A stretch of DNA of 36,585 nt from Nitrosomonas sp. (GTDB lineage Bacteria > Pseudomonadota > Gammaproteobacteria > Burkholderiales > Nitrosomonadaceae): assembly GCA_021774265.1 (NCBI GenBank), contig JAJFJG010000049.1, positions 1 through 36,585 on the forward strand, read 5' to 3'. Each line of letters starts with the position of its first letter. The first letter of the stretch is position 1. Shown here one piece after another: positions 9,170 to 17,396 of this stretch. The translations under genes were made by a program, and so were the position numbers. The notes below the pieces were generated by a model that was given only the letters and a program-made list of their open reading frames with translations, was not told the DNA's origin and searched no databases.

Positions 9170-9223
9170 AGTTGATTTGGTTTAGACGGGCTATTTTTTT
9201 TTAATTTAAATTTATTAAAAGTT

Positions 9224-9982
9224 ATGTTAATTATTCCTGCGATAGACCTAAAAGACGGACTGTGTGTCCGTCTTAAACAAGGGATTATGGAAGATGCCAC
9301 TGTATTTTCTGAAGACCCTGGTGAAATGGCAAAGCAATGGCTGGATCAAGGTGCGCGGCGGTTACATTTGGTTGATTTGAATGGCGCATTTGCTGGGAAA
9401 CCAAAGAATGAGGCTGTTGTCCGAGAAATTATCGATGCTATAGACGACCGTATTCCAATTCAATTGGGTGGCGGTATTCGCGATCTTGAAACTATCGAGC
9501 GTTACCTTGATGTTGGTATTACCTATATCATAGTTGGCACTGCGGCGGTAAAAATTCCTGGTTTTTTGCATGATGCTTGCAATGCATTTCCTGGTCATAT
9601 TATGGTCGGGCTAGATGCTAAGGATGGTAAAGTTGCTGTCAATGGCTGGTCAAAAGTGACGGGCCATGATGTCATTGATTTGGCAAAGAAGTTTGAAGGC
9701 TACGGTGTTGAAGCGATTATTTATACTGATATTGGGCGTGATGGCATGCTTAGTGGTATTAATGTTGAAGCTACGGTGAATTTGGCAAAAGAACTAACAA
9801 TTCCGGTTATTGCCAGTGGAGGTATTACGAATATTGATGATGTCAGCAGGTTATGCGAAATTGAGTCCGAAGGCATTATGGGCGCTATCACTGGCCGTGC
9901 GATTTATGAAGGATCGTTAAATTTCCAAGAAGCGCAGTTATTGGCAGATAAACTAAGCGTTAACTCATCGGCTGGCATCTAA
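9224..9982 (+). CDS. hisA: Phosphoribosyl-formimino-AICAR-P isomerase
   Basis: A 252-residue TIM-barrel enzyme that opens the ProFAR ribose ring to PRFAR (Amadori rearrangement). The catalytic aspartates are visible in [17 protein letters not shown] at the N-terminus and [14 protein letters not shown] near residue 130. Phosphate-binding loops are IQLGGGIRD and VIASGGITN. The end [14 protein letters not shown] is typical. Clear paralogy to HisF next door is seen in the repeated half-barrel pattern. hisF starts four bases after the hisA stop, so the two are probably coupled in translation. Confidence 0.97.
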   Translation: MLIIPAIDLKDGLCVRLKQGIMEDATVFSEDPGEMAKQWLDQGARRLHLVDLNGAFAGKPKNEAVVREIIDAIDDRIPIQLGGGIRDLETIERYLDVGITYIIVGTAAVKIPGFLHDACNAFPGHIMVGLDAKDGKVAVNGWSKVTGHDVIDLAKKFEGYGVEAIIYTDIGRDGMLSGINVEATVNLAKELTIPVIASGGITNIDDVSRLCEIESEGIMGAITGRAIYEGSLNFQEAQLLADKLSVNSSAGI

Positions 9983-9986
9983 CTAT

Positions 9987-10760
9987 ATGGGGCTCGCAAA
10001 ACGCATTATTCCTTGCCTTGATGTGACTAATGGTCGCGTGGTTAAAGGTGTCAATTTTGTTGAACTTCGCGACGCTGGTGATCCGGTCGAAATTTCAAAG
10101 CGGTATGATGAGCAAGGAGCCGACGAGCTAACTTTTCTTGATATTACAGCCAGTTCAGACGATCGTGATCTGATTTTACATATCATCGAAAATGTTGCAT
10201 CTCAAGTTTTTATCCCGTTAACGGTAGGTGGTGGTGTACGTCAGATTGATGACGTTCGTCGATTACTAAATGCAGGTGCAGATAAAGTTAGTATTAATAC
10301 CTCAGCCGTACAAAATCCGCAATTAGTTGCGGATGCATGCAGCCATTATGGTTCGCAATGCATTGTTGTTGCCATTGACGCTAAACAAGTTGGTGATGTG
10401 AACAGCGTACCACATTGGGAGGTGTTTACTCACGGTGGACGTAAAGCAACGGGCATTGACACCATTGAATGGGCCAAAAAAATGCAATCGTTAGGTGCGG
10501 GTGAGATTTTGCTCACCAGTATGGACAGAGACGGTACACGTAATGGCTTTGACTTAGCACTCACTCGCGCAGTTTCTGATGCAGTGGACATACCCGTGAT
10601 TGCCAGTGGTGGTGTGGGTAATTTAGATCACTTAGTTGATGGTATATCTCAGGGTCATGCCGATGCCGTGTTGGCTGCAAGTATTTTTCATTATGGTGAA
10701 TTTACAGTAGAGCAGGCAAAACAACGTATGGCAGAATACGGCATTGAAGTGCGGCTTTAA
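9987..10760 (+). CDS. hisF: Imidazole glycerol phosphate synthase, cyclase subunit
   Basis: A 257-residue TIM barrel that joins ammonia from HisH with PRFAR to make imidazole-glycerol phosphate and AICAR. Catalytic aspartates lie in [18 protein letters not shown] (about residue 11) and VVAIDAKQV (about residue 130). Other hallmarks are [37 protein letters not shown] and VIASGGVGN. The C-terminal [14 protein letters not shown] matches the usual HisF end. hisI follows after 68 bases that hold no other gene. Confidence 0.98.
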   Translation: MGLAKRIIPCLDVTNGRVVKGVNFVELRDAGDPVEISKRYDEQGADELTFLDITASSDDRDLILHIIENVASQVFIPLTVGGGVRQIDDVRRLLNAGADKVSINTSAVQNPQLVADACSHYGSQCIVVAIDAKQVGDVNSVPHWEVFTHGGRKATGIDTIEWAKKMQSLGAGEILLTSMDRDGTRNGFDLALTRAVSDAVDIPVIASGGVGNLDHLVDGISQGHADAVLAASIFHYGEFTVEQAKQRMAEYGIEVRL

Positions 10761-10828
10761 CCATTGAAATTGAAGGATGCAACAATGATAAAATGCATCT
10801 CCATGATAATTAATTAGAAGTAATACTT

Positions 10829-11218
10829 ATGTCTGACGCTTGGTTAAATAAAATTAACTGGTCTGGTGATGGATTGGTGCCCGTTATTGCACAGGAGACA
10901 AATAGCGGCAAAGTGCTGATGGTTGCTTGGATGAACAGAGAAGCCGTTAGACTTACCGTTGAAACGGGTCATGCCGTCTATTGGTCACGCTCTCGTAAAA
11001 AACTCTGGCATAAAGGGGAAGAGTCTGGTCACACGCAAGTAGTTAAAGATATTTACTTAGATTGTGATGAAGATGTTTTGTTGCTGACAGTAGAACAAAT
11101 TGGTGGTATTGCTTGTCATACGGGTCGACATCATTGTTTTTTTAAGAAATTAGAAAACAAGCAGTGGACTGTGATAAGTCCCATAATTAAAGATCCCAAG
11201 AAGATATATAATAAATGA
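10829..11218 (+). CDS. hisI: Phosphoribosyl-AMP cyclohydrolase
   Basis: A 129-residue stand-alone PR-AMP cyclohydrolase (zinc enzyme opening the adenine ring in the third step of the pathway). Metal and substrate motifs visible are [50 protein letters not shown] and the Cys/His cluster [13 protein letters not shown]. In enterobacteria this is fused with HisE; here the two are separate genes overlapping by four bases (ATGA), implying translational coupling and equal dosage. Confidence 0.97.
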   Translation: MSDAWLNKINWSGDGLVPVIAQETNSGKVLMVAWMNREAVRLTVETGHAVYWSRSRKKLWHKGEESGHTQVVKDIYLDCDEDVLLLTVEQIGGIACHTGRHHCFFKKLENKQWTVISPIIKDPKKIYNK

Positions 11219-11541
11219 TTGACTCGTCCATACTTAGTCGCTTGGCAGAAACCATAGAAAAACGTAAAAATGCGGATCCTGACAGCTCTTATGTTGCTAA
11301 ATTGCTACATGGTGGTCAGGATAAGATTCTCAAGAAAGTCGCCGAGGAATCTGCCGAAACCATAATGGCATCAAAAGATGGTGACGCGCAGCATGTTGTG
11401 AGGGAAACGGCTGACTTGTGGTTTCATTGCCTCGTTCTATTGGCGCATCACAACCTTAAACCAAGTGATGTGCTGGAAGAACTTCAGCGACGTGAAGGGG
11501 TCTCAGGAATAGAAGAAAAGGCTTCGAGGAGAACAGGGTAA
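11215..11541 (+). CDS. hisE: Phosphoribosyl-ATP pyrophosphatase
   Basis: A 108-residue all-helical MazG-like pyrophosphohydrolase that removes pyrophosphate from PR-ATP, the second histidine step. Key segments are [20 protein letters not shown], the metal-binding [13 protein letters not shown] and [18 protein letters not shown]. It overlaps hisI by four bases, and hinT starts three bases after its stop. The set here lacks only hisG (ATP phosphoribosyltransferase), hisD (histidinol dehydrogenase) and a phosphatase. Confidence 0.96.
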   Translation: MIDSSILSRLAETIEKRKNADPDSSYVAKLLHGGQDKILKKVAEESAETIMASKDGDAQHVVRETADLWFHCLVLLAHHNLKPSDVLEELQRREGVSGIEEKASRRTG

Positions 11542-11544
11542 AAA

Positions 11545-11895
11545 ATGAGTGCTTGTCTATTCTGCAAAATTATAAAGGGTGAGATACCCTGCAGTAAAGT
11601 TTATGAAGATGATGATGTCTTTGTTTTCAATGATATTAGTCCAGCCGCTCCTGTGCATTTTCTAATCATACCTAAGCTTCATATTACAACATTGACGGAT
11701 GTTAAAGACGCGAACCGAGACTTATTAGGCAACATGTTATTATTAGCACCGCGTTTAGCAGAGGCGCAGGGATGTACCAATGGTTTTCGTACAATTATTA
11801 ATACCGGGCATGTGGGTGGTCAAGAAGTCTTGCACCTACATATACATATTATTGGTGGTGATGAGCGCTTGCCTGTGATGATTTATCACGGCTAA
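11545..11895 (+). CDS. hinT: HIT-family nucleotide hydrolase HinT
   Basis: A 116-residue histidine-triad protein of the HinT branch, which hydrolyses purine nucleoside phosphoramidates and acyl-AMP. The N-terminus CLFCKIIKGEIPCSKVYEDD and the triad LHLHIHIIGG (His at about 97, 99 and 101) are complete. A common location for this gene in proteobacteria is between hisE and tatA, as here. It follows hisE by three bases and precedes tatA by 31 bases, so it is probably on the same transcript. Confidence 0.95.
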   Translation: MSACLFCKIIKGEIPCSKVYEDDDVFVFNDISPAAPVHFLIIPKLHITTLTDVKDANRDLLGNMLLLAPRLAEAQGCTNGFRTIINTGHVGGQEVLHLHIHIIGGDERLPVMIYHG

Positions 11896-11926
11896 TACGA
11901 CTTCTCTATATTAAGGAGTAATTGAC

Positions 11927-12232
11927 ATGGGTGCTTTTAGTATATGGCATTGGCTAGTTGTTCTGACAATTGTTGTGGTTGTTTTCGGTACAAAAAAATT
12001 ACGTAATGTAGGTGGCGACCTTGGCAGCGCTTTGAAAGGCTTCAAGGATGGCATGAAGGACTCGGAAACAGATGATATGTTTTCTACACCACCAAAGGAA
12101 GTGAAGAATCCGACAATTGAAGGTAATGTTAATAAAACAGATGGTAGTCAAGTGCCACCCTCATCACCGCAGACGAATAGTCAATCGGCTGAAGGTGATA
12201 TCAAAGAAAAAACCGGAACTAAGGTAGGGTAA
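11927..12232 (+). CDS. tatA: Sec-independent translocase subunit TatA
   Basis: A 101-residue TatA. It has a short N-terminal membrane helix ([15 protein letters not shown]), the conserved [20 protein letters not shown] hinge and amphipathic helix, then an acidic and polar tail of about 50 residues that is probably disordered. TatA oligomers form the pore that lets folded twin-arginine proteins cross the inner membrane. A strong ribosome binding site (AAGGAG) stands about 8 bases before the ATG. tatB follows after a 73-base gap with no gene. Confidence 0.95.
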   Translation: MGAFSIWHWLVVLTIVVVVFGTKKLRNVGGDLGSALKGFKDGMKDSETDDMFSTPPKEVKNPTIEGNVNKTDGSQVPPSSPQTNSQSAEGDIKEKTGTKVG

Positions 12233-12305
12233 TTATTTAGTCTTAAATATAGCCACAAATAGCTTTAAATGGTTATCGCTATTTATTCAAGTGATACGTG
12301 TATAA

Positions 12306-12719
12306 ATGTTTGATATTGGTTTTATTGAGATAATAATCATTTCGTTGGTCGCACTAATCGTTGTTGGTCCGGAACGACTTCCTGGCGTGGCACGTACTTT
12401 GGGCCACCTTTTAGGTCGTGCTCGTGGTTATGTGAATGGCATTAAGACTGACATTCATAATGAAATGAGAATGGATGAGTTGAAGAGCTTGCATACGTCA
12501 GTTAATGAGACGGCGCAGTCAATTGAAGACTCTGTACGTCAAGAAGTCGATCAAATTAAAACGATGACTGATGTTGAAGGCAAGGTACCTTCACCTGTTT
12601 TAGCAGAAACAAGTGCTGAAGCAAATACACCGGTGCAGCCAACTGAGCCATCGTCTCAGAAATCGGTGCCCAACTCAGGCGAGCAAAAACACAAAGCGAT
12701 CGAGGAAGAAAACAAATAA
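12306..12719 (+). CDS. tatB: Sec-independent translocase subunit TatB
   Basis: A 137-residue TatB. The single N-terminal helix (FIEIIIISLVALIVVGPERL) holds the signature Glu and the GPERLP motif that separates TatB from TatA. It is followed by the amphipathic helix RTLGHLLGRARGYVNGI and a long polar tail. TatB with TatC forms the twin-arginine signal receptor. The start ATG is preceded by a poor ribosome binding site. It lies between tatA and tatC in the usual order. Confidence 0.95.
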   Translation: MFDIGFIEIIIISLVALIVVGPERLPGVARTLGHLLGRARGYVNGIKTDIHNEMRMDELKSLHTSVNETAQSIEDSVRQEVDQIKTMTDVEGKVPSPVLAETSAEANTPVQPTEPSSQKSVPNSGEQKHKAIEEENK

Positions 12720-12788
12720 TTTCGGTAGTTGCTTGTGATGCAGCGACTTTATGTAGAATTTAATTAACTAATACAACGGCTCCATCAC

Positions 12789-13562
12789 ATGCACACCGAA
12801 AGTTCACTCATGTCACACTTGCTAGAATTGCGTACACGATTAATACGTATTCTGGCAGGTATAATGCTCGGATTTTTACCTTGTGCCATGTATGCGCGAG
12901 AGCTATACACAATCCTGGCGCAACCGCTCTTGGAGAAACTACCGCAAGGTGGGCAAATGATTGCCACCGATGTTGCTACCCCATTTTTTGTGCCGATGAA
13001 GGTTGCCATGATGGTCGCTTTTCTGATTACATTGCCGCATACACTCTACCAGTTATGGGCTTTCATTGCGCCCGGTCTTTATTCCAATGAGAAACGGTTA
13101 GCCATACCGCTAGTTCTTGTCAGTAGTTTGCTATTCTTTTTTGGTATGGCATTTGCGTACTTTGCTGCAATGCCGCTGGTTTTTGAATTCATTACTTACT
13201 TCGCGCCTGAGGGTGTTGCCGTGATGACAGATATTGATAAATACCTCAGCTTTGTTCTGTCAATGTTTATGGCATTTGGTTTAACGTTTGAAATGCCCGT
13301 TTTTGTCATCGTATTGGTAAGAACCGGTATCATCACAACCGCCAAACTGAAAGAGATACGTGGTTTTGTCCTGGTTGGTGCATTCGTCATCGCTGCCATA
13401 TTCACCCCACCCGATGTTATTTCACAATTCATGCTAGCTATTCCGCTTTACCTTCTCTTTGAGCTAGGTATTTTTATCGCTGAGCTCATGATAAAAAAAC
13501 AGAAAGGAACGACGGTTGTTGTGGAACCCAACAAAGAAGTTAAAGACCCTCAAAGTAAATAA
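12789..13562 (+). CDS. tatC: Sec-independent translocase subunit TatC
   Basis: A 257-residue inner-membrane protein with six predicted helices, the receptor for twin-arginine signal peptides. The family signature SHLLELRTRLIRI begins at about residue 8, and the periplasmic loop and later motifs (FYFVPMKVA-like FFVPMKVAMM, YQLWAFIAPGLYSNEKR, FGLTFEMPVF, AAIFTPPDVISQFMLAIPL) are all present. The polar C-terminal tail is short. An upstream in-frame Met pair (MHTESSLMSH) makes the start slightly uncertain; either gives a full domain. Confidence 0.97.
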   Translation: MHTESSLMSHLLELRTRLIRILAGIMLGFLPCAMYARELYTILAQPLLEKLPQGGQMIATDVATPFFVPMKVAMMVAFLITLPHTLYQLWAFIAPGLYSNEKRLAIPLVLVSSLLFFFGMAFAYFAAMPLVFEFITYFAPEGVAVMTDIDKYLSFVLSMFMAFGLTFEMPVFVIVLVRTGIITTAKLKEIRGFVLVGAFVIAAIFTPPDVISQFMLAIPLYLLFELGIFIAELMIKKQKGTTVVVEPNKEVKDPQSK

Positions 13563-13633
13563 TTTTTAAATTGTGCTTTAATCACTGCAAACAGCGCATT
13601 TGAGCCCATTCAAATATTGTTTTATCGAATCAG

Positions 13634-13667
13634 ATTCATATCCATTGAATGAATGCTTATTTTTTTA
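13634..13667 (+). terminator. Weak candidate terminator after tatC
   Basis: A six-base AT-rich stem (ATTCAT at 13634-13639 with ATGAAT at 13649-13654) is followed by a T-rich run to 13667. It lies in the 253-base gap between tatC and exbB and would end the his-hinT-tat transcript. The stem is weak, so this is tentative. Confidence 0.3.
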
Positions 13668-13815
13668 CAAAATGTATGATTTTTGACGATACCAAATGGT
13701 TTTTTAAAATAACTGTTAATTTTGTTGCGCCTTAGCCCAATGGGTTAAGCAGTTTCTTTGTGATTTGTTGGTAACATGTAACCATACGAATGTCATCAAC
13801 CTGGAGTTGTTAAAC

Positions 13816-14469
13816 ATGGAAGAACTGAATCAAACTTGGGTCATGCTGAAACTAGGTGGAATTATTATCGTGCCCTTATCATTGCTGGCGATCATCGCAT
13901 TAGCCATTATGATAGAAAAGGCCTTTGTCTTTTGGCGCTTTGCCCGTCTTTCCAATGAATTATCAAATCTTATTGAGGCCTATGGATTTAAATGGAAAGA
14001 TTTGGAGAAAATACTCTCAGGATTGAACAATCGTCATTACTACAAACGTTTCTTCGATGTGGTAATTTCCAACAAACACCAGCCATCATGGTGGGTTGAG
14101 TCCCGTGCTGCAGACGAAGCTCAGTTAATTGAGACAGCACTTGCACGGCGGCTTTGGGTGTTGGAAACTATTGTTACCGCAGCACCCTTGCTTGGGCTGG
14201 TAGGAACGGTCATCGGCATGATGAGTGCCTTCCAGGTGATTGGCAGTGATGGTATTGTTAACCCTACGGCAGTGACGGGCGGTGTTGCAGAGGCACTCAT
14301 TGCAACGGTTGTGGGTTTAATCATCGCGCTGGTTGCATTGTTCGGGTTTAATTATTTTTCTCGACTGCAATCGCAGACCATGGATGAGATGGAACGTCTA
14401 GGAACGCGGTTGATTGACCATATCCGTCTGGATCAAAAGGATGAAGTCCATGAAACTACGCAAAACTAG
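13816..14469 (+). CDS. exbB: ExbB/TolQ-family proton channel subunit
   Basis: A 217-residue MotA/TolQ/ExbB protein. It has an N-terminal helix (LGGIIIVPLSLLAIIALAIM), a cytoplasmic loop, and the signature pair of helices with TAAPLLGLVGTVIGMMSAF and ALIATVVGLIIALVALFGF. With ExbD it makes the proton-motive-force-driven motor for a TonB-like protein. I chose the ATG at 13816, which has CTGGAG 9 bases upstream, over the in-frame TTG at 13765. exbD overlaps its end by 20 bases and a TonB-like gene follows, so the three are one operon. Confidence 0.92.
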   Translation: MEELNQTWVMLKLGGIIIVPLSLLAIIALAIMIEKAFVFWRFARLSNELSNLIEAYGFKWKDLEKILSGLNNRHYYKRFFDVVISNKHQPSWWVESRAADEAQLIETALARRLWVLETIVTAAPLLGLVGTVIGMMSAFQVIGSDGIVNPTAVTGGVAEALIATVVGLIIALVALFGFNYFSRLQSQTMDEMERLGTRLIDHIRLDQKDEVHETTQN

Positions 14470-14848
14470 GCCGGCTAGAAAAGGACAGATCCAGATTATT
14501 CCGATGATCGACGTGATGTTTTTTTTGTTAGCGACTTTTATGCTAGCGTCATTGTCGATGCAAAATCTCGATTCACTCCAAGTTAATTTACCTGAAGGAA
14601 AAGGTGAGAAACTCAGTACCGACACGCCCGTGACACTGGCGCTCACTAAAGATAGTGAGATTTTTATCAATCAGGAGCCGGTGACTCTAGACACGCTAGC
14701 GGCGACACTCAAACCATTGCTCAAGGAGTCGCAGCAATTGATTGTGTCTGCAGATAGTGAAGCACCTCAGGGTATTGTTGTCCAGGCCATGCTGCGAGCA
14801 CAAGCCGCCGGTGTACAGAGTTTTTTAATAGCTGTACAACATAAATAA
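14450..14848 (+). CDS. exbD: ExbD/TolR-family motor subunit
   Basis: A 132-residue ExbD-type protein: short cytoplasmic N-terminus, one membrane helix starting IIPMIDVMFFLLATFM with the protonatable Asp, then a periplasmic domain (VTLALTKDSEIFINQEPV, and IVVQAMLRAQAAGV). The ATG at 14450 is preferred because AAAAGG lies 9 bases ahead; an ATG at 14441 and a TTG at 14414 are also in frame. It overlaps exbB by 20 bases and precedes the TonB-like gene by 6 bases. Confidence 0.92.
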   Translation: MKLRKTRPARKGQIQIIPMIDVMFFLLATFMLASLSMQNLDSLQVNLPEGKGEKLSTDTPVTLALTKDSEIFINQEPVTLDTLAATLKPLLKESQQLIVSADSEAPQGIVVQAMLRAQAAGVQSFLIAVQHK

Positions 14849-14854
14849 CCAAAA

Positions 14855-15739
14855 ATGGCGAGATCAACGGAAATTAGACTCTGGTGGCCATTGCCACTGG
14901 CTGCACTGGTTTGGCTGATGATCATCTGGGGTGTCGGTTTCTTTTTAACTGCCGCTAAAGAAGAAGTGGGTACACCGCCGCCGCCTATCGAAGCACGTTT
15001 TGTTGAATTTCCAGAAGCAAAACAAGACCAAACCCCCACGACAGAATCTCGCCAAAATGCACAGCCTCGGGTTGAAGACACTCAGGCAGCAGCAAAGCCG
15101 GCGCAAGAGTCACCGCCGCCACCAGCACCTCCTCGCCCCAGTCCGCCCGAGCGGCCCAAAATTAGCCCTAAAGCGATTGAAAAAGTAGAAACACAAAAAG
15201 CCTTGCCTGAAACAGCGCATGCAGAAGCCGTGACGCCACCCGCTTCCGACTCAGCTGCACCGACTGATTTGAGTGAGTATATTAAGCAAGCCAAGGCACG
15301 CCGCCGTACCGAGGGGATATTTGATCATCTTGATAACTCAAAAAATGTAGCCACCAATTCCCAGCCATCCGAAGAAGATATCCGTATGGCGAGAATCAAG
15401 CGTAATCTACAAACACCAGGAACCAGCGGTATTTTTCAAATTACCAGCATAGGGAGCAGGTATGCGCAATTTACTTTCCGTGCTTGGACAACCGGTGTCA
15501 GCACATCCAATCGGCGTGAGACGGTCACCGTCGATGCGGGCGAGAATGGCGATGTCGAGCGTGCCATTATCCGCCGCATGATCCAACTCATTCGCGAGCA
15601 CCACAAAGAAGATTTTAACTGGGAGTCCTACCGTCTTAACCGCGTTGTCGTCCTTTCTGCACGAATGGGGGATAGCGAAGGCCTAGAAGAATTTCTAATG
15701 CGTGAATTTTTTGATGAATTTACGGGTATTTATCGGTGA
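14855..15739 (+). CDS. TonB-like periplasmic energy-transducer protein with non-classical C-terminus
   Basis: A 294-residue protein with TonB architecture: cytoplasmic start, one membrane helix at about residues 12-33, a Pro/Ala/Glu-rich periplasmic linker (about 40-140) and a folded C-terminal part (about 185-294). The C-terminus does not show the classical TonB fold motifs; it reads ITSIGSRYAQFTFRAW, ending LIREHHKEDFNWESYRL, VVLSARMGDSEGLEEFLMRE. From memory, similar C-termini occur in uncharacterised TonB-like proteins of other proteobacteria, but I cannot confirm that here. The position right after exbB-exbD argues that it is the transducer of this motor. Its outer-membrane partner is not nearby. 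Confidence 0.75.
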   Translation: MARSTEIRLWWPLPLAALVWLMIIWGVGFFLTAAKEEVGTPPPPIEARFVEFPEAKQDQTPTTESRQNAQPRVEDTQAAAKPAQESPPPPAPPRPSPPERPKISPKAIEKVETQKALPETAHAEAVTPPASDSAAPTDLSEYIKQAKARRRTEGIFDHLDNSKNVATNSQPSEEDIRMARIKRNLQTPGTSGIFQITSIGSRYAQFTFRAWTTGVSTSNRRETVTVDAGENGDVERAIIRRMIQLIREHHKEDFNWESYRLNRVVVLSARMGDSEGLEEFLMREFFDEFTGIYR

Positions 15740-15784
15740 AAATTGTCGCCTTATTTTGACGTGTGATACTCATTATTAAATTGA

Positions 15785-15847
15785 AAATTTCATCTTTGGC
15801 GGGAGAGTGAAATGACATATGATGTTGAGATTGTTGATTTTCATTGA
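15785..15847 (+). pseudogene. C-terminal remnant of a HigB-type toxin
   Basis: Only the end of a RelE/HigB-type mRNA interferase remains. The reading frame gives LWRESEMTYDVEIVDFH followed by a stop at 15845; the ending YDVEIVDxH is typical of HigB toxins encoded just before an XRE antitoxin. The upstream two thirds of the gene are missing, since the TonB-like gene ends at 15739. It is ten bases ahead of the higA-type remnant, matching the usual toxin-first order. Confidence 0.65.
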
Positions 15848-15856
15848 AAGGTAAAG

Positions 15857-16141
15857 ATGACTAAAGTATTGCCGATTCATCCAGATGAACATTTAGCCGA
15901 GTTTCTGGAAGAATACGAAATAACCCAATATCGGCTAGCAAAAGAAATTCATGTGCCTGCACGTCGTATCAATTAAATTGTAAAAGGTAAGCGTGGTATT
16001 AGTGTCGACACTGCGATTAGGCTCAGTCGTTATTTTGGTTCTAGTCCGCAGCTATGAGTTAACCTGCAAAGTCATTACGATATTGAGATTACCAGTCAAA
16101 AGCTAGTTGATACGGTTAATCCGATTTCTGTGGCTACTTGA
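15857..16141 (+). pseudogene. HigA-type XRE antitoxin with two in-frame stops
   Basis: Reading frame 2 from the ATG at 15857 gives a HigA/VapI-type helix-turn-helix antitoxin: LPIHPDEHLAEFLEEYEITQ, YRLAKEIHVPARRIN, stop, IVKGKRGISVDTAIRLSRYF, stop, VNLQSHYDIE. The first stop (TAA at 15974) replaces the Glu expected after RIN, and the second (TGA) replaces the Trp expected in the FW-x-NLQ motif. Both are single-base changes and no frameshift is needed, so the decay is fairly recent. An AAAGG ribosome binding site precedes the ATG. The truncated toxin sits just upstream. Confidence 0.85.
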
Positions 16142-16303
16142 TGTTTATATAATTCTTTATAATTTATAACCTCATATCATGACGAAATATATGTTATGCA
16201 GATTAGATATACAATTATTAAACGATTTTGTCTGCTGCCTATCCAGGTAGGCGTGAGTTATGTAAAGATAATGAATTGTTAGCTCTTAAATCGGAAGACC
16301 ATA

Positions 16304-17268
16304 ATGGCAGACGCAGAAAAAAGCCATGATCTTTTCGATTTCATGTTTCAAATTAGTAGAGACATGGCATCTGAATATGAACGGATTCAAAAAAGAGCAA
16401 CAGAGGACCCTGGTACGACTGGTGATCAAGGAGAGGAAAATTGGGCAACTTTGCTGAGAGATTGATTGCCAGCCACATATGAAGTTGTGACCAAAGGACG
16501 AATAATCAGCATGAAGGCAAGATAAGCCCTCAGATTGACATCCTTGCTTTAAAAAATTCCTATTCTAGAAAACTGCTAGATAAAAAAGTATATCTAGCAG
16601 CAGGCGTTGCAGCAGCATTTGAGTGCAAAGTAACTCTAATCGCATCTCACATTAAAGAAGCCATTGAAAACTGTGTCAAAGTAAAAAACTTATATCAAAC
16701 TAGAACAGGATCACCATATCAAGAGCTTCATTCGCCGATAGTGTATGGCTTGTTGGCTCATTCACATAGTTGGAAGGGAAAAAAGTTGGTTACAATAGAA
16801 AACATAGAAACCAAATTGATTGATGAAGACGAAAAACATGTTGACCATCCCAGAAAATTACTAGATCTTCTATGTGTCGCCGATTTGGCTGCATGGTCAT
16901 CCTCAATAATGACATTTATTGGTCCTGGCCAAGTACCAGACTGGAGCCGGATGATGCTAATTTACGGTCCAACAAGATCAGCAACAACTGCTTATATAGG
17001 GCACTTTACGAGTGCCGATAACCAAGTCGCACATTTCACTCCTGTGGGGGTTCTTATTTCATATTTGTCACAGAAGCTAGCATGGGAACATCCTGAGTAT
17101 CGTAGCCTAGCTGACTATTATCGATTAACTAATATTAGCGGTTCTGGGAAAGGTGCTATGAGGAAGTGGGATGCAAGTATATATTCGGAAGAGATCAGGC
17201 CTAGAATTCAGCAAGGGCTGTTAAGTAATGGAGCATCTTGGGATGAATGGTCAGTACATTTTTCATAA
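16304..17268 (+). pseudogene. DUF6602-like nuclease-fold protein, broken by a stop and a frameshift
   Basis: From ATG 16304 the frame reads MADAEKSHDLFDFMFQISRD through NWATLLRD, then TGA (16463) at a place where family members have Trp, then LPATYEVVTKGRII. About one base is lost near 16503, after which the frame continues as NQHEGKISPQIDILALK, KVYLAAGVAAAFECKVTL, and on to the stop at 17268. The Asp of QIDIL and the FECK motif are the core of a PD-(D/E)xK nuclease-like fold. The likely full protein was about 320 residues. The assignment to DUF6602 is from recall of the motif pattern. The last 175 residues could still be made from an internal start but would lack the nuclease core. Confidence 0.7.
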
Positions 17269-17309
17269 AGCTAACACTCACGCGGACTCGGACACTAAAA
17301 AAGCTGGTA

Positions 17310-17370
17310 GTGTAATAATCAAAGAGCATTGCACTATTACACAGCTGTGCTTATCGCTACGCCAGCACAG
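17310..17370 (+). repeat. Pair of adjacent inverted repeats
   Basis: Two hairpins stand side by side: GTGTAATA (17310-17317) with TATTACAC (17335-17342), and CTGTGCT (17345-17351) with AGCACAG (17364-17370). They fill the gap between the nuclease-like pseudogene and the next small gene. No T run follows. They may be a small repetitive element, a recombination-site remnant or a terminator; none is proven. Confidence 0.45.
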
Positions 17371-17396
17371 TTTATGAGCAAAAACGAAAAAATACT

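Noticed and set aside
9200-9223. Terminator between hisH and hisA because of a nine-T run.
   Set aside because: No GC-rich stem precedes the T run, and the same-strand his genes continue.
15857-16465. UGA read as tryptophan (recoded genetic code), since TGA falls at expected Trp sites in both the HigA-like and the nuclease-like gene.
   Set aside because: TGA serves as a normal stop elsewhere in the window (for example rhs of dctM and exbB-region genes), the HigA frame also has a TAA, and the nuclease-like gene has a frameshift. TGG to TGA is a common single-base decay.
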